This document shows positions 19,464 through 27,890 of a DNA stretch of 64,000 bases, piece by piece; the stretch's first letter is position 1, and each line of letters begins with the position of its first letter. The notes beneath the pieces are model-generated. The model did not search any database, was not told where the DNA came from, and saw only the letters and a program-made list of their open reading frames with translations. Source of the DNA: Plantibacter sp. ME-Dv--P-122b (GTDB taxonomy: Bacteria; Actinomycetota; Actinomycetes; Actinomycetales; Microbacteriaceae); assembly GCF_030209375.1 (NCBI RefSeq), contig NZ_JARVSC010000012.1, positions 1 through 64,000 on the forward strand, written 5' to 3'. Both the position numbers and the translations under genes were made by a program.

Positions 19464-20638
19464 ATGAGACGTATCGGGGGAGCGGCGATCGCCGCTGTAT
19501 TGGTTCTGGCGCTGGCCGCGTGCACGCCGAGTGAGGCGGCTCCGACCGCATCACCGACGGCGTCATCGTCGCCGGTGCCCTCGGCGACGGCTAAGCCGAC
19601 TGCGCCGGTGAGCTCATACGGCTTCGGGTGCGAGAATCTCGTCCCCCAGGACGTGGTGGCGACCGCGCTCGCCCCCACGGCGATCCTGGAGCCCGCTTTC
19701 GCTGACCCGTCCAGCGCGAACCCGCTGCTGTGGGCGGCGACCTCGCTCGGGGGCATGCACTGCACGTGGAGCAATGGTGAGCCGAGAGACCTGGCGGAGG
19801 GTGGGACGCCGGTCGGAACGGAACGGTGGGCCGAGTTGACCATCCTGCCCGGATCGCACGCCGACTGGGACTTCTACTACGAACGCTGGGCGAACGGCGA
19901 ATCAGGGCCGTGGCCGGACTCCACGAAGCTGTCCTGCTTCACCCAGAACGGCAGCGTGCTCGGCGTCTGCAGCATCAACTTCCTGGTCGGCGACAGCTGG
20001 GTCGACTTGATCATCAACGGTCCGGCCGACAACGCTGCGGCATCGGACGAGGAAGCCGTCGCGGCGGTATCGCCCTTCATCGAGGCGATCCGTTCGGCGC
20101 TCGAACCGGTCGGCACGGCGCCACGGTACGCCTGGGGCGGGACGACGCCGGGGGCGAACGCGCTGCCGACGGAGTGCGAGGCGTTCGTGCCTGTGGCGGC
20201 GATGAGTGAGGCCTTCGGCCAGGAGCTCACCTACAACTCGGCACCGAAGAAGCGATTGTGGGACCGAGGCGTCGCCGCCGATGACTAGCGCCGGACTGCA
20301 TCTTCTCCCTCCCCGACAGTGACTCGTCGCGAGGCATCCTGCGAGCGCTCCCGGGCGGACGCTGGGCGTACGAGCAGCTGGTCGAGACCCGCATGAGCGC
20401 GGGAGCGGACATCGAGTTCTTGACGATCGACGGGCTCGGAGCCCGGGACGCCTTCATTGAGTGCAAGACGAGTCCGTGGTCCACGTGCAGCGTGCAGATG
20501 GCGGTCGCCGGGCACTGGTTGGAGGTCGAGGCGAACAACGAGAGTTCCCTCGACGACACCTACGACGTCGACGAGCTGCGTCAGCAGGCTCTCGCCTACG
20601 CAGCACTCGCCGCCGCCGGTATCGCCGCGCGTCCCTGA
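19464..20638 (+). pseudogene. Frameshifted lipoprotein gene
   Basis: The first frame (19464-20288) starts with a signal peptide and lipobox LAAC and runs 274 residues to a TAG at 20286. From about 20285 the coding signal continues in another frame as APDCIFSLPDSD through EFLTIDGLGARDAFIEC to a stop at 20638. Cys spacing and codon bias carry across the junction, so one lipoprotein of about 390 residues has been split by the loss of one base near 20283-20287. No slippery heptamer is present. It may be a true pseudogene or a sequencing error. The family is unknown. Confidence 0.75.
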
Positions 20639-20657
20639 TCACCGCTGCCAACGTCGG

Positions 20658-20693
20658 AGCAGCCGAGGCCGGAACCATCCGGCTCCGGCTGCT
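20658..20693. terminator. Terminator between the lipoprotein pseudogene and the WXG100 gene
   Basis: AGCAGCCG (20658-20665) pairs with CGGCTGCT (20686-20693), with GGCCGG/CCGGCT-type inner pairing interrupted by a small internal loop. It lies between convergent genes. Confidence 0.65.
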
Positions 20694-20705
20694 GCGACGG
20701 GTACG

Positions 20706-20996
20706 TCACCCGCTGAACATGCTCGCGTTCGCGCGCTCGATCTCGGCGTACTGCGTGCCCGCGACGGCGAGCGCTCGGCTGATCTCGCCGAGGTTCTCCT
20801 CGACCTGACGCTGGGTGCCCCTCCAGCGCTCGACGACACCGTGGAACGCGGCCGCCGCCGCGCCGGTCCACTGGCCGTCGAGTGCCGCCAGCTGCGTGTG
20901 CAGACGGGCGACCTCGTTCTGGATCTGCTCGATCGTGACGCGCGCCGCCGTGGAGGCGCGCTCGACCGCGTCGCTGTCGACCTGGAAAGTGGCCAT
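20706..20996 (-). CDS. WXG100 (ESAT-6-like) protein
   Basis: The 96-residue protein is a predicted helical hairpin with the central motif QWTG and an upstream helix starting at VDSDAVERAS, as in EsxA/EsxB. Such proteins are secreted as dimers by ESX/type VII systems. The usual C-terminal YxxxD/E signal is suggested by QYAEIE (Tyr followed by Glu). No ESX ATPase or partner gene is nearby, so it is an orphan whose exporter would lie elsewhere. Confidence 0.88.
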   Translation of the reverse strand: MATFQVDSDAVERASTAARVTIEQIQNEVARLHTQLAALDGQWTGAAAAAFHGVVERWRGTQRQVEENLGEISRALAVAGTQYAEIERANASMFSG

Positions 20997-21148
20997 CGGG
21001 AACTCCGTTCGTCCGGGCGATGCCTGTCATCGCCGCTACCGAGACGGTAGGTGCTCGCCGCCGGCCGGAACCGGCCGGGACGGACTCGGGCGCGCACTCC
21101 GGGGCAGGCCGGAGCCTGTGGAGGAGGGTCGAGCAGTCCGCTGCCGGG

Positions 21149-22813
21149 TCAGGCCGGAGGGCCCGCGATGACGATGGGGCTCGTGGCGGCCGACGGGGCG
21201 AGCGGCAGGATGACGCGGAACGTCGCGCCGCCGCCGGGGGTCTCGGTCACGTCGACGGTTCCGCCGTGCGCCGCGACGATGGACGCGACGATCGCCAGTC
21301 CGAGACCGCTGCCGCCGGTCTCGCGGGTCCGCGAACTGTCGGCACGCCAGAAGCGCTGGAAGATCTTCTCGCGGATCTGCGGGGGGATGCCTTCGCCGTG
21401 GTCGACGATGGCGATGCTGGCGGTCCCGGCGCGGGAGTCCGTGCCGACCGCGAGCTCGATCGGGCTGTCGGCGGGCGTGAAGCGCAAGGCGTTTCCGATG
21501 AGGTTGGTGACGACCTGCCGGATCTTGTTCTCCTCGCCGAGGACGATCGGCGGCACGGCCAGCGTGAGCGGTTCGGCGATCGGCTTCGTGTCGGTCGTGG
21601 TGGCGTCACCGGACGGCTTCGGCCGACGCCGGAAGCGGTTGAACGTCGCGCCGAAGATCGGCCCGGTCGAGCCCGTCTGGGCGGGTGCTTCGCCGGCGGC
21701 CGAGGACTCGCCGGTCGTCTCGGAGGTATCGTCGTCGGCGGCTCGCGCCGTGCGTTCGTCGCGGACCACCTGGACCGTGCGCCCGGGCGCCTGGGCCGTG
21801 GTGTCGAGAGCGGCGTCGCGCGCGATCGGGAGCAGGTCGACGGGGGCGACGTTCAGCGGTCGCGTCTCATCGAGGCGGGCGAGCTGAAGGAGGTCCTCGA
21901 CGAGCGCACCCATGCGGATGGCCTCCTTCTCGATGCGCTCCATGGCCTGCGCCACGTCCTGTGGCGTCTGGAGTGCGCCCATCCGGTAGAGCTCGGCGTA
22001 GCCGCGGACGGAGACGAGCGGGGTCCGCAGCTCGTGGCTCGCATCGCCGACGAAGTTCCGCATCTGTTCGATGGTCTTCCCGCGATCCGAGTACGCGCGG
22101 TCGATGCGGGCCAGCATCGTGTTGAGCGACCGGCTGAGCCGCCCCACCTCGGTGTTCGGCGTCGAGCCGGCGAGTCGCTGGCTGAAGTCGCCGTCGGCGA
22201 ACGCGGCGGCCGTCCGTTCCACCTGGCGGAGCGGTTCGAAGGTGCCCGTCACCAGCCACCGGGTGAGGAGCGCTCCGACCACGATGATGAGCACGCCGAG
22301 GACGAAGAAGATCGTGAGGTAGGTCGCGATGGTGTTGTCGGTGCCCTGCATCGAGATGGCGACCCATGCCGCTCCCGTGCGGAACCCGTCGAGGGTGACC
22401 GGCACCGAGACCGCGTGGTAGACGATCGTGCCACTCGCGTTGGTGGTGGTGTAGATCTGGGTCCCGCTCGCGGCGACGTCGTTCGCACTGAGGTGCGCCG
22501 GGTGCTCGGGAGCGATGCTGTCGTCCCATCCGGACGAAGCCCGGAGTTCGCCGTTCGTGTCGTACACGGCGACGAACAGCGTCGAAGGGGCGTCGAGCTG
22601 GAGCTGACCGTCCTCGGAGATCTCTCCGACGATCTTGCCCTTGGCTGCAGTGATCAGACTGTCGTTCGCCTGCTGGGTGAGGACCTCTTTGAGGAGCGGG
22701 GTCGTCCCCATGCCCGCGACGAGCAGGCCGAAGGCGAGGACGAGCACCGTCACCCCGGTGATCTTCGTCCGGAGTGAGACGCTGCTCCACCAGGTGGACA
22801 GGGAATCGGCCAT
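21149..22813 (-). CDS. Membrane histidine kinase (TrcS/MprB-like)
   Basis: The 554-residue kinase has a transmembrane helix near residues 14-37, an extracellular sensor of about 130 residues, a second helix (LTIFFVLGVLIIVVGALL), HAMP, H-box DASHELRTP, N-box NLIGNALRF and G-box GSGLGLAIV. Between the phospho-acceptor helices and the ATPase domain is an unusual insert of roughly 80 low-complexity residues rich in Thr, Ala, Asp and Arg/Pro. It follows its response regulator by 10 bp. The signal is unknown. Confidence 0.9.
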   Translation of the reverse strand: MADSLSTWWSSVSLRTKITGVTVLVLAFGLLVAGMGTTPLLKEVLTQQANDSLITAAKGKIVGEISEDGQLQLDAPSTLFVAVYDTNGELRASSGWDDSIAPEHPAHLSANDVAASGTQIYTTTNASGTIVYHAVSVPVTLDGFRTGAAWVAISMQGTDNTIATYLTIFFVLGVLIIVVGALLTRWLVTGTFEPLRQVERTAAAFADGDFSQRLAGSTPNTEVGRLSRSLNTMLARIDRAYSDRGKTIEQMRNFVGDASHELRTPLVSVRGYAELYRMGALQTPQDVAQAMERIEKEAIRMGALVEDLLQLARLDETRPLNVAPVDLLPIARDAALDTTAQAPGRTVQVVRDERTARAADDDTSETTGESSAAGEAPAQTGSTGPIFGATFNRFRRRPKPSGDATTTDTKPIAEPLTLAVPPIVLGEENKIRQVVTNLIGNALRFTPADSPIELAVGTDSRAGTASIAIVDHGEGIPPQIREKIFQRFWRADSSRTRETGGSGLGLAIVASIVAAHGGTVDVTETPGGGATFRVILPLAPSAATSPIVIAGPPA

Positions 22814-22823
22814 CGGGTGGGGG

Positions 22824-23513
22824 CTACGCCTTCCCGGCCTTGAGCATGTAGCCGAATCCGCGCTTGGTCTGGATGAGCGGCTCGCTGGAGAACTGGTCGA
22901 GCTTCCGGCGCAGGTAGGAGATGTAGCTCTCGACGATGCCGGCGTCGCCGTTGAAGTCGTACTCCCAGACGTGGTCGAGGATCTGGGCCTTCGACAGGAC
23001 GCGGTTCGGGTTGAGCATGAGGTAGCGGAGGAGCTTGAACTCGGTCGGGCTGAGGTCGATCGGGGTGTCGCCGACGAGGACCTCGTGGGTGTCCTGGTCC
23101 ATCGTCAGCTCGCCGGTGCGGATCACCGCATCCTCGTCGGCCTGCATCGTCCGGCGGAGGATGGCCTTGATACGTGCCACGATCTCGTCGAGGCTGAACG
23201 GCTTGGTGACGTAGTCGTCGCCGCCGACCGTGAGGCCGGTGATCTTGTCCTCCGTGTCGTCCTTCGCGGTGAGGAAGAGGATGGGCGCCGTGTAGCCGGC
23301 GCTGCGCAGACGCTTGGTGACGCCGAAGCCGTTCATGTCCGGCAGCATCACGTCGAGGATGATGAGGTCGGGCTCCTCCTCGAGGACCGCCGAGATGGCG
23401 GCAGCGCCGTTGCCCACGGCACGGACGGCGAAGCCGGCGAATCGCAGGCTGGTGGTGAGGAGGTCGCGGATGTTCGGTTCGTCGTCGACGATGAGGATGC
23501 GGGGTCCGGTCAT
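22824..23513 (-). CDS. OmpR-family response regulator (TrcR/PrrA-like)
   Basis: The 229-residue regulator has receiver acids DDE, phospho-acceptor Asp in LIILDVMLPDM, the KPFS Lys, and a winged-helix domain ending KRGFGYMLKAG. It is co-transcribed with the kinase just downstream. The ATG at 23513 sits 6 nt after a GATAAT -10 box, so its mRNA is predicted leaderless. An 11-bp direct repeat occupies its -35 region and suggests autoregulation. Confidence 0.92.
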   Translation of the reverse strand: MTGPRILIVDDEPNIRDLLTTSLRFAGFAVRAVGNGAAAISAVLEEEPDLIILDVMLPDMNGFGVTKRLRSAGYTAPILFLTAKDDTEDKITGLTVGGDDYVTKPFSLDEIVARIKAILRRTMQADEDAVIRTGELTMDQDTHEVLVGDTPIDLSPTEFKLLRYLMLNPNRVLSKAQILDHVWEYDFNGDAGIVESYISYLRRKLDQFSSEPLIQTKRGFGYMLKAGKA

Positions 23514-23519
23514 GACACC

Positions 23520-23552
23520 ATTATCTGCACGTTTCTTGAGACTTTTCTGAGA
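23520..23552 (-). promoter_or_regulatory. Response-regulator promoter with 11-bp direct-repeat operator
   Basis: On the minus strand TCTCAGAAAAG (23552-23542) and TCTCAAGAAAC (23541-23531) are direct repeats with an 11-bp period, the spacing used by OmpR-type dimers. They replace the -35 region. GATAAT (23525-23520) is a near-consensus -10 and the start codon follows after 6 nt. Autoregulation is inferred. Confidence 0.6.
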
Positions 23553-23559
23553 GCGTGGT

Positions 23560-25203
23560 TCACGCGGTCTGCAGGGCGTGGGCGTCGAGGATCGTGTAGC
23601 TGTAGCCCTGTTCCGCGAGGAAGCGCTGGCGGTTCTGCGCGAACTCCTGATCGACCGTGTCGCGTGACACCAGGGTGTAGAAGCTCGCGGTGAGTCCCGT
23701 GGACTTCGGGCGCAACAGGCGGCCGAGACGCTGCGCCTCCTCCTGTCGTGAACCGAACGACCCCGACACCTGGATGGCGACGGTCGCTTCGGGCAGGTCG
23801 ACCGAGAAGTTCGCGACCTTCGAGACGACGAGCACCTGTTCGGTGCCGTCGCGGAACGCCTGATAGAGCCGCTCGCGCTCGTCGACCGGGGTGGAGCCCG
23901 TCAACTGCGGGGCTCCGAGCGTATCGGCCAGCTCCTGGATCTGATCGAGGTACTGCCCGATGACGAGGATCTGCTCGCCCCGGTGCCGTTCGACGAGCTG
24001 CCGGACGACGTCGAGCTTGGCCGGAGCGGTCGCCGCGAGGCGGTACCGTTCGTCGTCGGCGGAGGCGGCGTAGGTGAGTCGGTCGGCCTGAGGCAGGTCG
24101 ACGCGCACCTCGAAGCACGCGGCGGGGGAGATGAAGCCCTGCGCCTCGATCTCCTTCCACGGGGCGTCGAACCGCTTCGGCCCGATGAGCGAGAAGACGT
24201 CGCCCTCACGGCCGTCCTCCCGGATGAGCGTCGCCGTCAGGCCGAGACGCCGCCGCGCCTGCAGCTCGGCGGTGAGCTTGAAGACGGGGGCCGGGAGCAG
24301 GTGCACCTCGTCGTAGACCACGAGGCCCCAGTCCATGGCGTCGAGGAGCGCGAGGTGGGCGTACTCGCCCTTCCGCTTGGCCGTGAGGATCTGATAGGTC
24401 GCGATCGTGACCGGCTTGACCTCCTTGACCTGCCCCGAGTACTCGCCGATCTCCTCGGCGGTGAGGGAGGTGCGCTTCAACAGCTCGTCGCGCCACTGCC
24501 GCGCCGACACCGTGTTCGTGACGAGGATGAGGGTGTTGGTGGACGCCGTCGCCATCGCGCCGGCGCCGACCAGGGTCTTGCCCGCACCACAGGGCAGCAC
24601 CACGACACCGGAACCGCCGGAGAAGAAGTTGTCGACCGCCTGCTGCTGATAGTCGCGGAGGTGCCAGCCGTCCTCGACCAGGTCGATCTGGTGCGGTGTG
24701 CCGGCGGTGTACCCGGCGAGGTCCTCGGCGGGCCAGCCCAGCTTCACGAGTTCCTGCTTGAGCGCACCGCGTGCCCACGGCTCGACGAGGAACGTGTCCG
24801 GCGTCGGATGTCCGATGAGGAGGGGCGCGATCCGCTTGGCGCCGGCGACCTCGGTCAGGATCGGCAGGTCCGTGGAGCGGAGGACGAGCTCGCCCTCGTC
24901 GGAGCGTTCGATCACGAGCCGGCCGTAGCGGTTGACGGTCTCGCGCATGTCGATCGTCACGGACGCGGGGATGGAGAACTTCGAGTACCGCTCCAGCGTC
25001 TCGATCATCTGGTCGGCATCGTGCCCGGCGGCCCGCGCGTTCCAGAGTCCGAGACGGGTGATCCGGTAGGTGTGGATGTGCTCCGGCGCGCGCTCGAGCT
25101 CGGCAAACACCGAGAGATCGTGGCGGGCGTCCTCGGCGAGCGGGTGGGCGACCTCGAGCAGCACGGTGCGGTCGCTTTGGACGATCAGTGGTCCATCAGA
25201 CAT
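23560..25203 (-). CDS. XPB/Ssl2-like DNA repair helicase
   Basis: The 547-residue superfamily 2 helicase matches the bacterial XPB group (mycobacterial Rv0861c). It has an N-terminal damage-recognition-type domain, Walker A GAGKT (206-210), DEVH box (298-301), and C-terminal motifs including TGSTP and QRLGRLLRPK. XPB unwinds DNA 3' to 5' and is linked to nucleotide excision repair; the bacterial role is less clear. The gene for its helicase-associated partner lies 51 bp upstream on the same strand. TAGACT lies 8 nt before the ATG. Confidence 0.93.
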   Translation of the reverse strand: MSDGPLIVQSDRTVLLEVAHPLAEDARHDLSVFAELERAPEHIHTYRITRLGLWNARAAGHDADQMIETLERYSKFSIPASVTIDMRETVNRYGRLVIERSDEGELVLRSTDLPILTEVAGAKRIAPLLIGHPTPDTFLVEPWARGALKQELVKLGWPAEDLAGYTAGTPHQIDLVEDGWHLRDYQQQAVDNFFSGGSGVVVLPCGAGKTLVGAGAMATASTNTLILVTNTVSARQWRDELLKRTSLTAEEIGEYSGQVKEVKPVTIATYQILTAKRKGEYAHLALLDAMDWGLVVYDEVHLLPAPVFKLTAELQARRRLGLTATLIREDGREGDVFSLIGPKRFDAPWKEIEAQGFISPAACFEVRVDLPQADRLTYAASADDERYRLAATAPAKLDVVRQLVERHRGEQILVIGQYLDQIQELADTLGAPQLTGSTPVDERERLYQAFRDGTEQVLVVSKVANFSVDLPEATVAIQVSGSFGSRQEEAQRLGRLLRPKSTGLTASFYTLVSRDTVDQEFAQNRQRFLAEQGYSYTILDAHALQTA

Positions 25204-25254
25204 AACGGTCGAGTCTACCGGCGGATCCGGTGCGCAACCCCCTTGAGTGGGCGC

Positions 25255-27090
25255 TCAGCCGGCGATCCGGACCTCGGTGATCATCGCGAGTGGCAGGGTG
25301 CGTTCGACGTCGGCCGACCGGTCCAGACCACGCAGACGACCACCTGCGAGACTCACCGGTTCGATCGTGAACGTGGATCGGCGCTCGCCGTGCTGCAGCT
25401 GCACGGTGACCGGCGTGTGGTCGCGGACGGCGATCTCCAGCTGCTTGGCCAACCACGCGGAGCTGGTGTCCCCGCGATCGTCGGCGCGGAGCCGCGACAC
25501 CAGATCCGGTTCCGTCGAAGCGGCCGGTGCGGAGAGGCCGGTGCGCATGACCGGCTGTCGGCGGATTCGGAGTGGGGCGCCGTCCTCGTCCTCCGCGACC
25601 ACCGGGTAGCGCGCATCGTGGAGGGCCCAGTAGACCGTCGCCGCCTCGATCCGGCTGGTGAGCCGGTGCTCGTCGCTCGGACGGAGACTCAGCGCCACGA
25701 GGCTCTGGTCGACCGAGATCGCCGCGATCAGGCCCACGTCGTCGGAGCGGATGTAGCTGCTGCGTCCAGGGTCGGCCGAGGCGTCGGCCGACGCGCGGAT
25801 CGTCCCGACGCGGACGAGGCCGAAGCGGGATGCGGCCTCGGACACCAGGTATCGCAGGGGCTGGGGGACGCCGGTCAGCGAGATCGACTCGAGATAGGCG
25901 AGCAGGTCCTCGGCCGTGTCTCCGTCGGCAAGGGCGCGGGTGATGCTCGCGGTCGTGATGCGGTACCGCGACGCCTGGGCGCGCCCCTCCGGCTCCGCGA
26001 GGGCTCGGAGCCGGACGTCGAGTTCCGCCGTCGGGGGACCGAGTGCGATGACGGTGAGGTCGTCCTGGAGGACGACCTGCGACACCTCGGCGGGGAGCAT
26101 GGACGCGAGCGTCGAGGCCGCGTCGCCTGCGTTGCCATCGATGAGGAGTCGTCCGAACCCGCTGGTCGCCCCGTCCACGGTGATCCCGAGCAGCTCTGCA
26201 CCCGCGTCGACCGCGCGCGTCGGCACCACGACGGCATCACCGGCCAGCGGATACCACCAGCTGAGCTCCTCGACCAGGTCGACGGAACCGCGCCGGTACG
26301 CCGCCAGGATGTGATCGCGGATCGTGGCCGGGATCGCGTCGCGCCAGGCTGCCGCGAGCTGGAGCCAGCGTTCCGCGGTGGCCGATGCCAGCCAGGTCTC
26401 GCCGACCTCGCTCAGGCGGATGGCGGAGCCGATCGCGTCCGTGAGCCCGGCGGCCGATGCCACGGACAGGGCGAGCTCGATCTGGTCGGGCGTGCTCGCC
26501 GCCGCGGCTGCGAGCCGTTTGAGGTCCGGCATGGACGGTGCTCCCCGGCCGAGCAGGCGCGCGGGCTCGCGGTCGAGTTCGTGGAGGCTCTCGCCGACGA
26601 TGCCGACAGCGCCGGCCGCTCGCTCGCTCGCGAGGGCGTCCGTGTCGGGGGCCGAGCGTGGAGCGCGGGACGTCGGGGACTCGGCCGGAAGCTGGAGTTC
26701 GGCACGGCCGGGCTTGCCGCTCGCCGCCCACTCCTCGAACACCGCGGCCACCGCGCTCACCGGCCTGATCGGACCGGCTCCGTCGTCCAGCACGAGGATG
26801 TCGCGCTCCAGCCGCTCCAGGGCGGCATCCACCTCCGACTCGTCGCGTCCGAGCGTGGACGCGAGCGACTGGCGCTCCGTCCCGTCCAGCGCGGCGGCGA
26901 GCACGGCGAGGGTGTGCCGGTCGAGCAGTGCCATCCGGCGGGCGACGCTCGCATCGTCCAACAGTGCCTCGGCGAAGTCGAAGAAGTCCGCGATCCGGGC
27001 TGAGGAGGCCCTGCGGTCGGGCGCCAGCCTGCGGAGCACGTCGTCCGGGAGGTCCCGGAGGCGGCGCGCGATCGCGAAGGCCTCGCCCAT
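25255..27090 (-). CDS. Helicase-associated domain protein (XPB partner)
   Basis: The 611-residue protein corresponds to the large actinobacterial protein encoded next to XPB (Rv0862c in M. tuberculosis). It carries a C-terminal helicase-associated domain with QASRYRITTASITRAL and DTAEDLLAYLES. There are no ATPase motifs. Its constant linkage to XPB suggests it is a partner or loading factor. It is followed on the same strand by XPB. Confidence 0.85.
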   Translation of the reverse strand: MGEAFAIARRLRDLPDDVLRRLAPDRRASSARIADFFDFAEALLDDASVARRMALLDRHTLAVLAAALDGTERQSLASTLGRDESEVDAALERLERDILVLDDGAGPIRPVSAVAAVFEEWAASGKPGRAELQLPAESPTSRAPRSAPDTDALASERAAGAVGIVGESLHELDREPARLLGRGAPSMPDLKRLAAAAASTPDQIELALSVASAAGLTDAIGSAIRLSEVGETWLASATAERWLQLAAAWRDAIPATIRDHILAAYRRGSVDLVEELSWWYPLAGDAVVVPTRAVDAGAELLGITVDGATSGFGRLLIDGNAGDAASTLASMLPAEVSQVVLQDDLTVIALGPPTAELDVRLRALAEPEGRAQASRYRITTASITRALADGDTAEDLLAYLESISLTGVPQPLRYLVSEAASRFGLVRVGTIRASADASADPGRSSYIRSDDVGLIAAISVDQSLVALSLRPSDEHRLTSRIEAATVYWALHDARYPVVAEDEDGAPLRIRRQPVMRTGLSAPAASTEPDLVSRLRADDRGDTSSAWLAKQLEIAVRDHTPVTVQLQHGERRSTFTIEPVSLAGGRLRGLDRSADVERTLPLAMITEVRIAG

Positions 27091-27095
27091 GGTCG

Positions 27096-27371
27096 TCAGC
27101 GCGGCGACTGACCGCGGGATTCGCGGGACCGTCGGACGGCACCCACGATGATGAGCGTGATCAGCATCAGGAAGGCGATCGGGAGCCCGACGAGCGGCAG
27201 GATCGTCACGACCGGCCAGACGCCGACGGCGAAGTCGCCCTGCTCGAGGCCGGTGGCGGTGCCGACCATCACCGCGACGAACGCGGCGATCGACACGGCG
27301 ACGATCGTCACGACCATGTAGGCCAGGATCCGTTCGGGCCGCGAGATGCTCGGCGTCTGCTCATCAGTCAC
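27096..27371 (-). CDS. Small two-helix membrane protein
   Basis: The 91-residue protein has two hydrophobic segments (about 16-40 and 51-76) and a basic tail RRSRESRGQ. The GTG start at 27371 lies 6 nt after TATCCT (27383-27378, minus strand), a leaderless-type arrangement. It is 5 bp upstream of the helicase-associated gene and probably co-transcribed with it. I recognise no function. Confidence 0.75.
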   Translation of the reverse strand: MTDEQTPSISRPERILAYMVVTIVAVSIAAFVAVMVGTATGLEQGDFAVGVWPVVTILPLVGLPIAFLMLITLIIVGAVRRSRESRGQSPR

Positions 27372-27407
27372 GCTCCCAGGATAGAGGCACGCGGCTGCTG
27401 CACCGAA

Positions 27408-27460
27408 TAGGCTGGGGGCCGAGGACCGATGGTCCTCTCGATCGCGCTTCCTGCGCGATC
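27408..27460 (+). promoter_or_regulatory. Promoter and twin 5' hairpins of the second cold-shock gene
   Basis: TAGGCT (27408-27413) predicts a start near 27420. The first bases of the mRNA would fold into GAGGACC-GAT-GGTCCTC (27421-27437) and then GATCGCGC-TTCCT-GCGCGATC (27440-27460), both perfect. The leader is about 87 nt before the ATG at 27507. Such capping hairpins can protect an mRNA 5' end or sense temperature. Confidence 0.55.
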
Positions 27461-27506
27461 ACCGCACGGCGCTGCATTTCTGCGCACGACACACAGCGAG
27501 GTTCCC

Positions 27507-27890
27507 ATGCCCACCGGCAAGGTCAAGTTCTACGACGAGGAGAAGGGCTTCGGCTTCATCAGCTCTGATGACGGCCAGGAGGTCTTCCTGCACGCTTCCG
27601 CACTGCCTGCGGGCACCGCCGGCGTGAAGCCGGGGACGCGGCTCGAGTTCGGCATCGCCGACGGCAAGCGCGGCGCCCAGGCGCTGTCCGTGCGCGTCCT
27701 CGAGGCTCCGCCCAGCCTCGTCAAGCTGAAGCGCAAGCCGGCCGACGACATGGCGATCATCGTCGAGGACCTCGTGAAGCTCCTCGACGGCATCGGTGGC
27801 GACCTGCGCCGCGGCAAGTACCCGAACAGCAGCCACAGCAAGAAGATCGCTGCCGTGCTGCGCAAGGTCGCGGACGAGCTGGATGCCTGA
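27507..27890 (+). CDS. Cold-shock-domain protein with C-terminal extension
   Basis: The 127-residue protein has an N-terminal cold-shock domain (RNP1 KGFGFISS, RNP2 EVFLHAS) and an extension of about 55 residues with a helical segment (MAIIVEDLVKLLDGIGGDLR) and basic NSSHSKKIAAVLRKV. It resembles the longer mycobacterial CspB (Rv0871). ATG 27507 gives MPTGKVKFYD; longer in-frame starts fall in the structured leader. Its stop overlaps the DUF3027 start by 8 bp. Confidence 0.9.
   Translation: MPTGKVKFYDEEKGFGFISSDDGQEVFLHASALPAGTAGVKPGTRLEFGIADGKRGAQALSVRVLEAPPSLVKLKRKPADDMAIIVEDLVKLLDGIGGDLRRGKYPNSSHSKKIAAVLRKVADELDA

Noticed and set aside
20270-20300. Programmed -1 frameshift in the lipoprotein gene
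   Set aside because: No slippery heptamer or downstream pseudoknot is visible; a deletion or sequencing error is simpler.
23983-27003. 1006-codon plus-strand frame opposite XPB and its partner
   Set aside because: It is a shadow of two well-supported minus-strand genes, with Arg/Gly/Asp-rich nonsense sequence.
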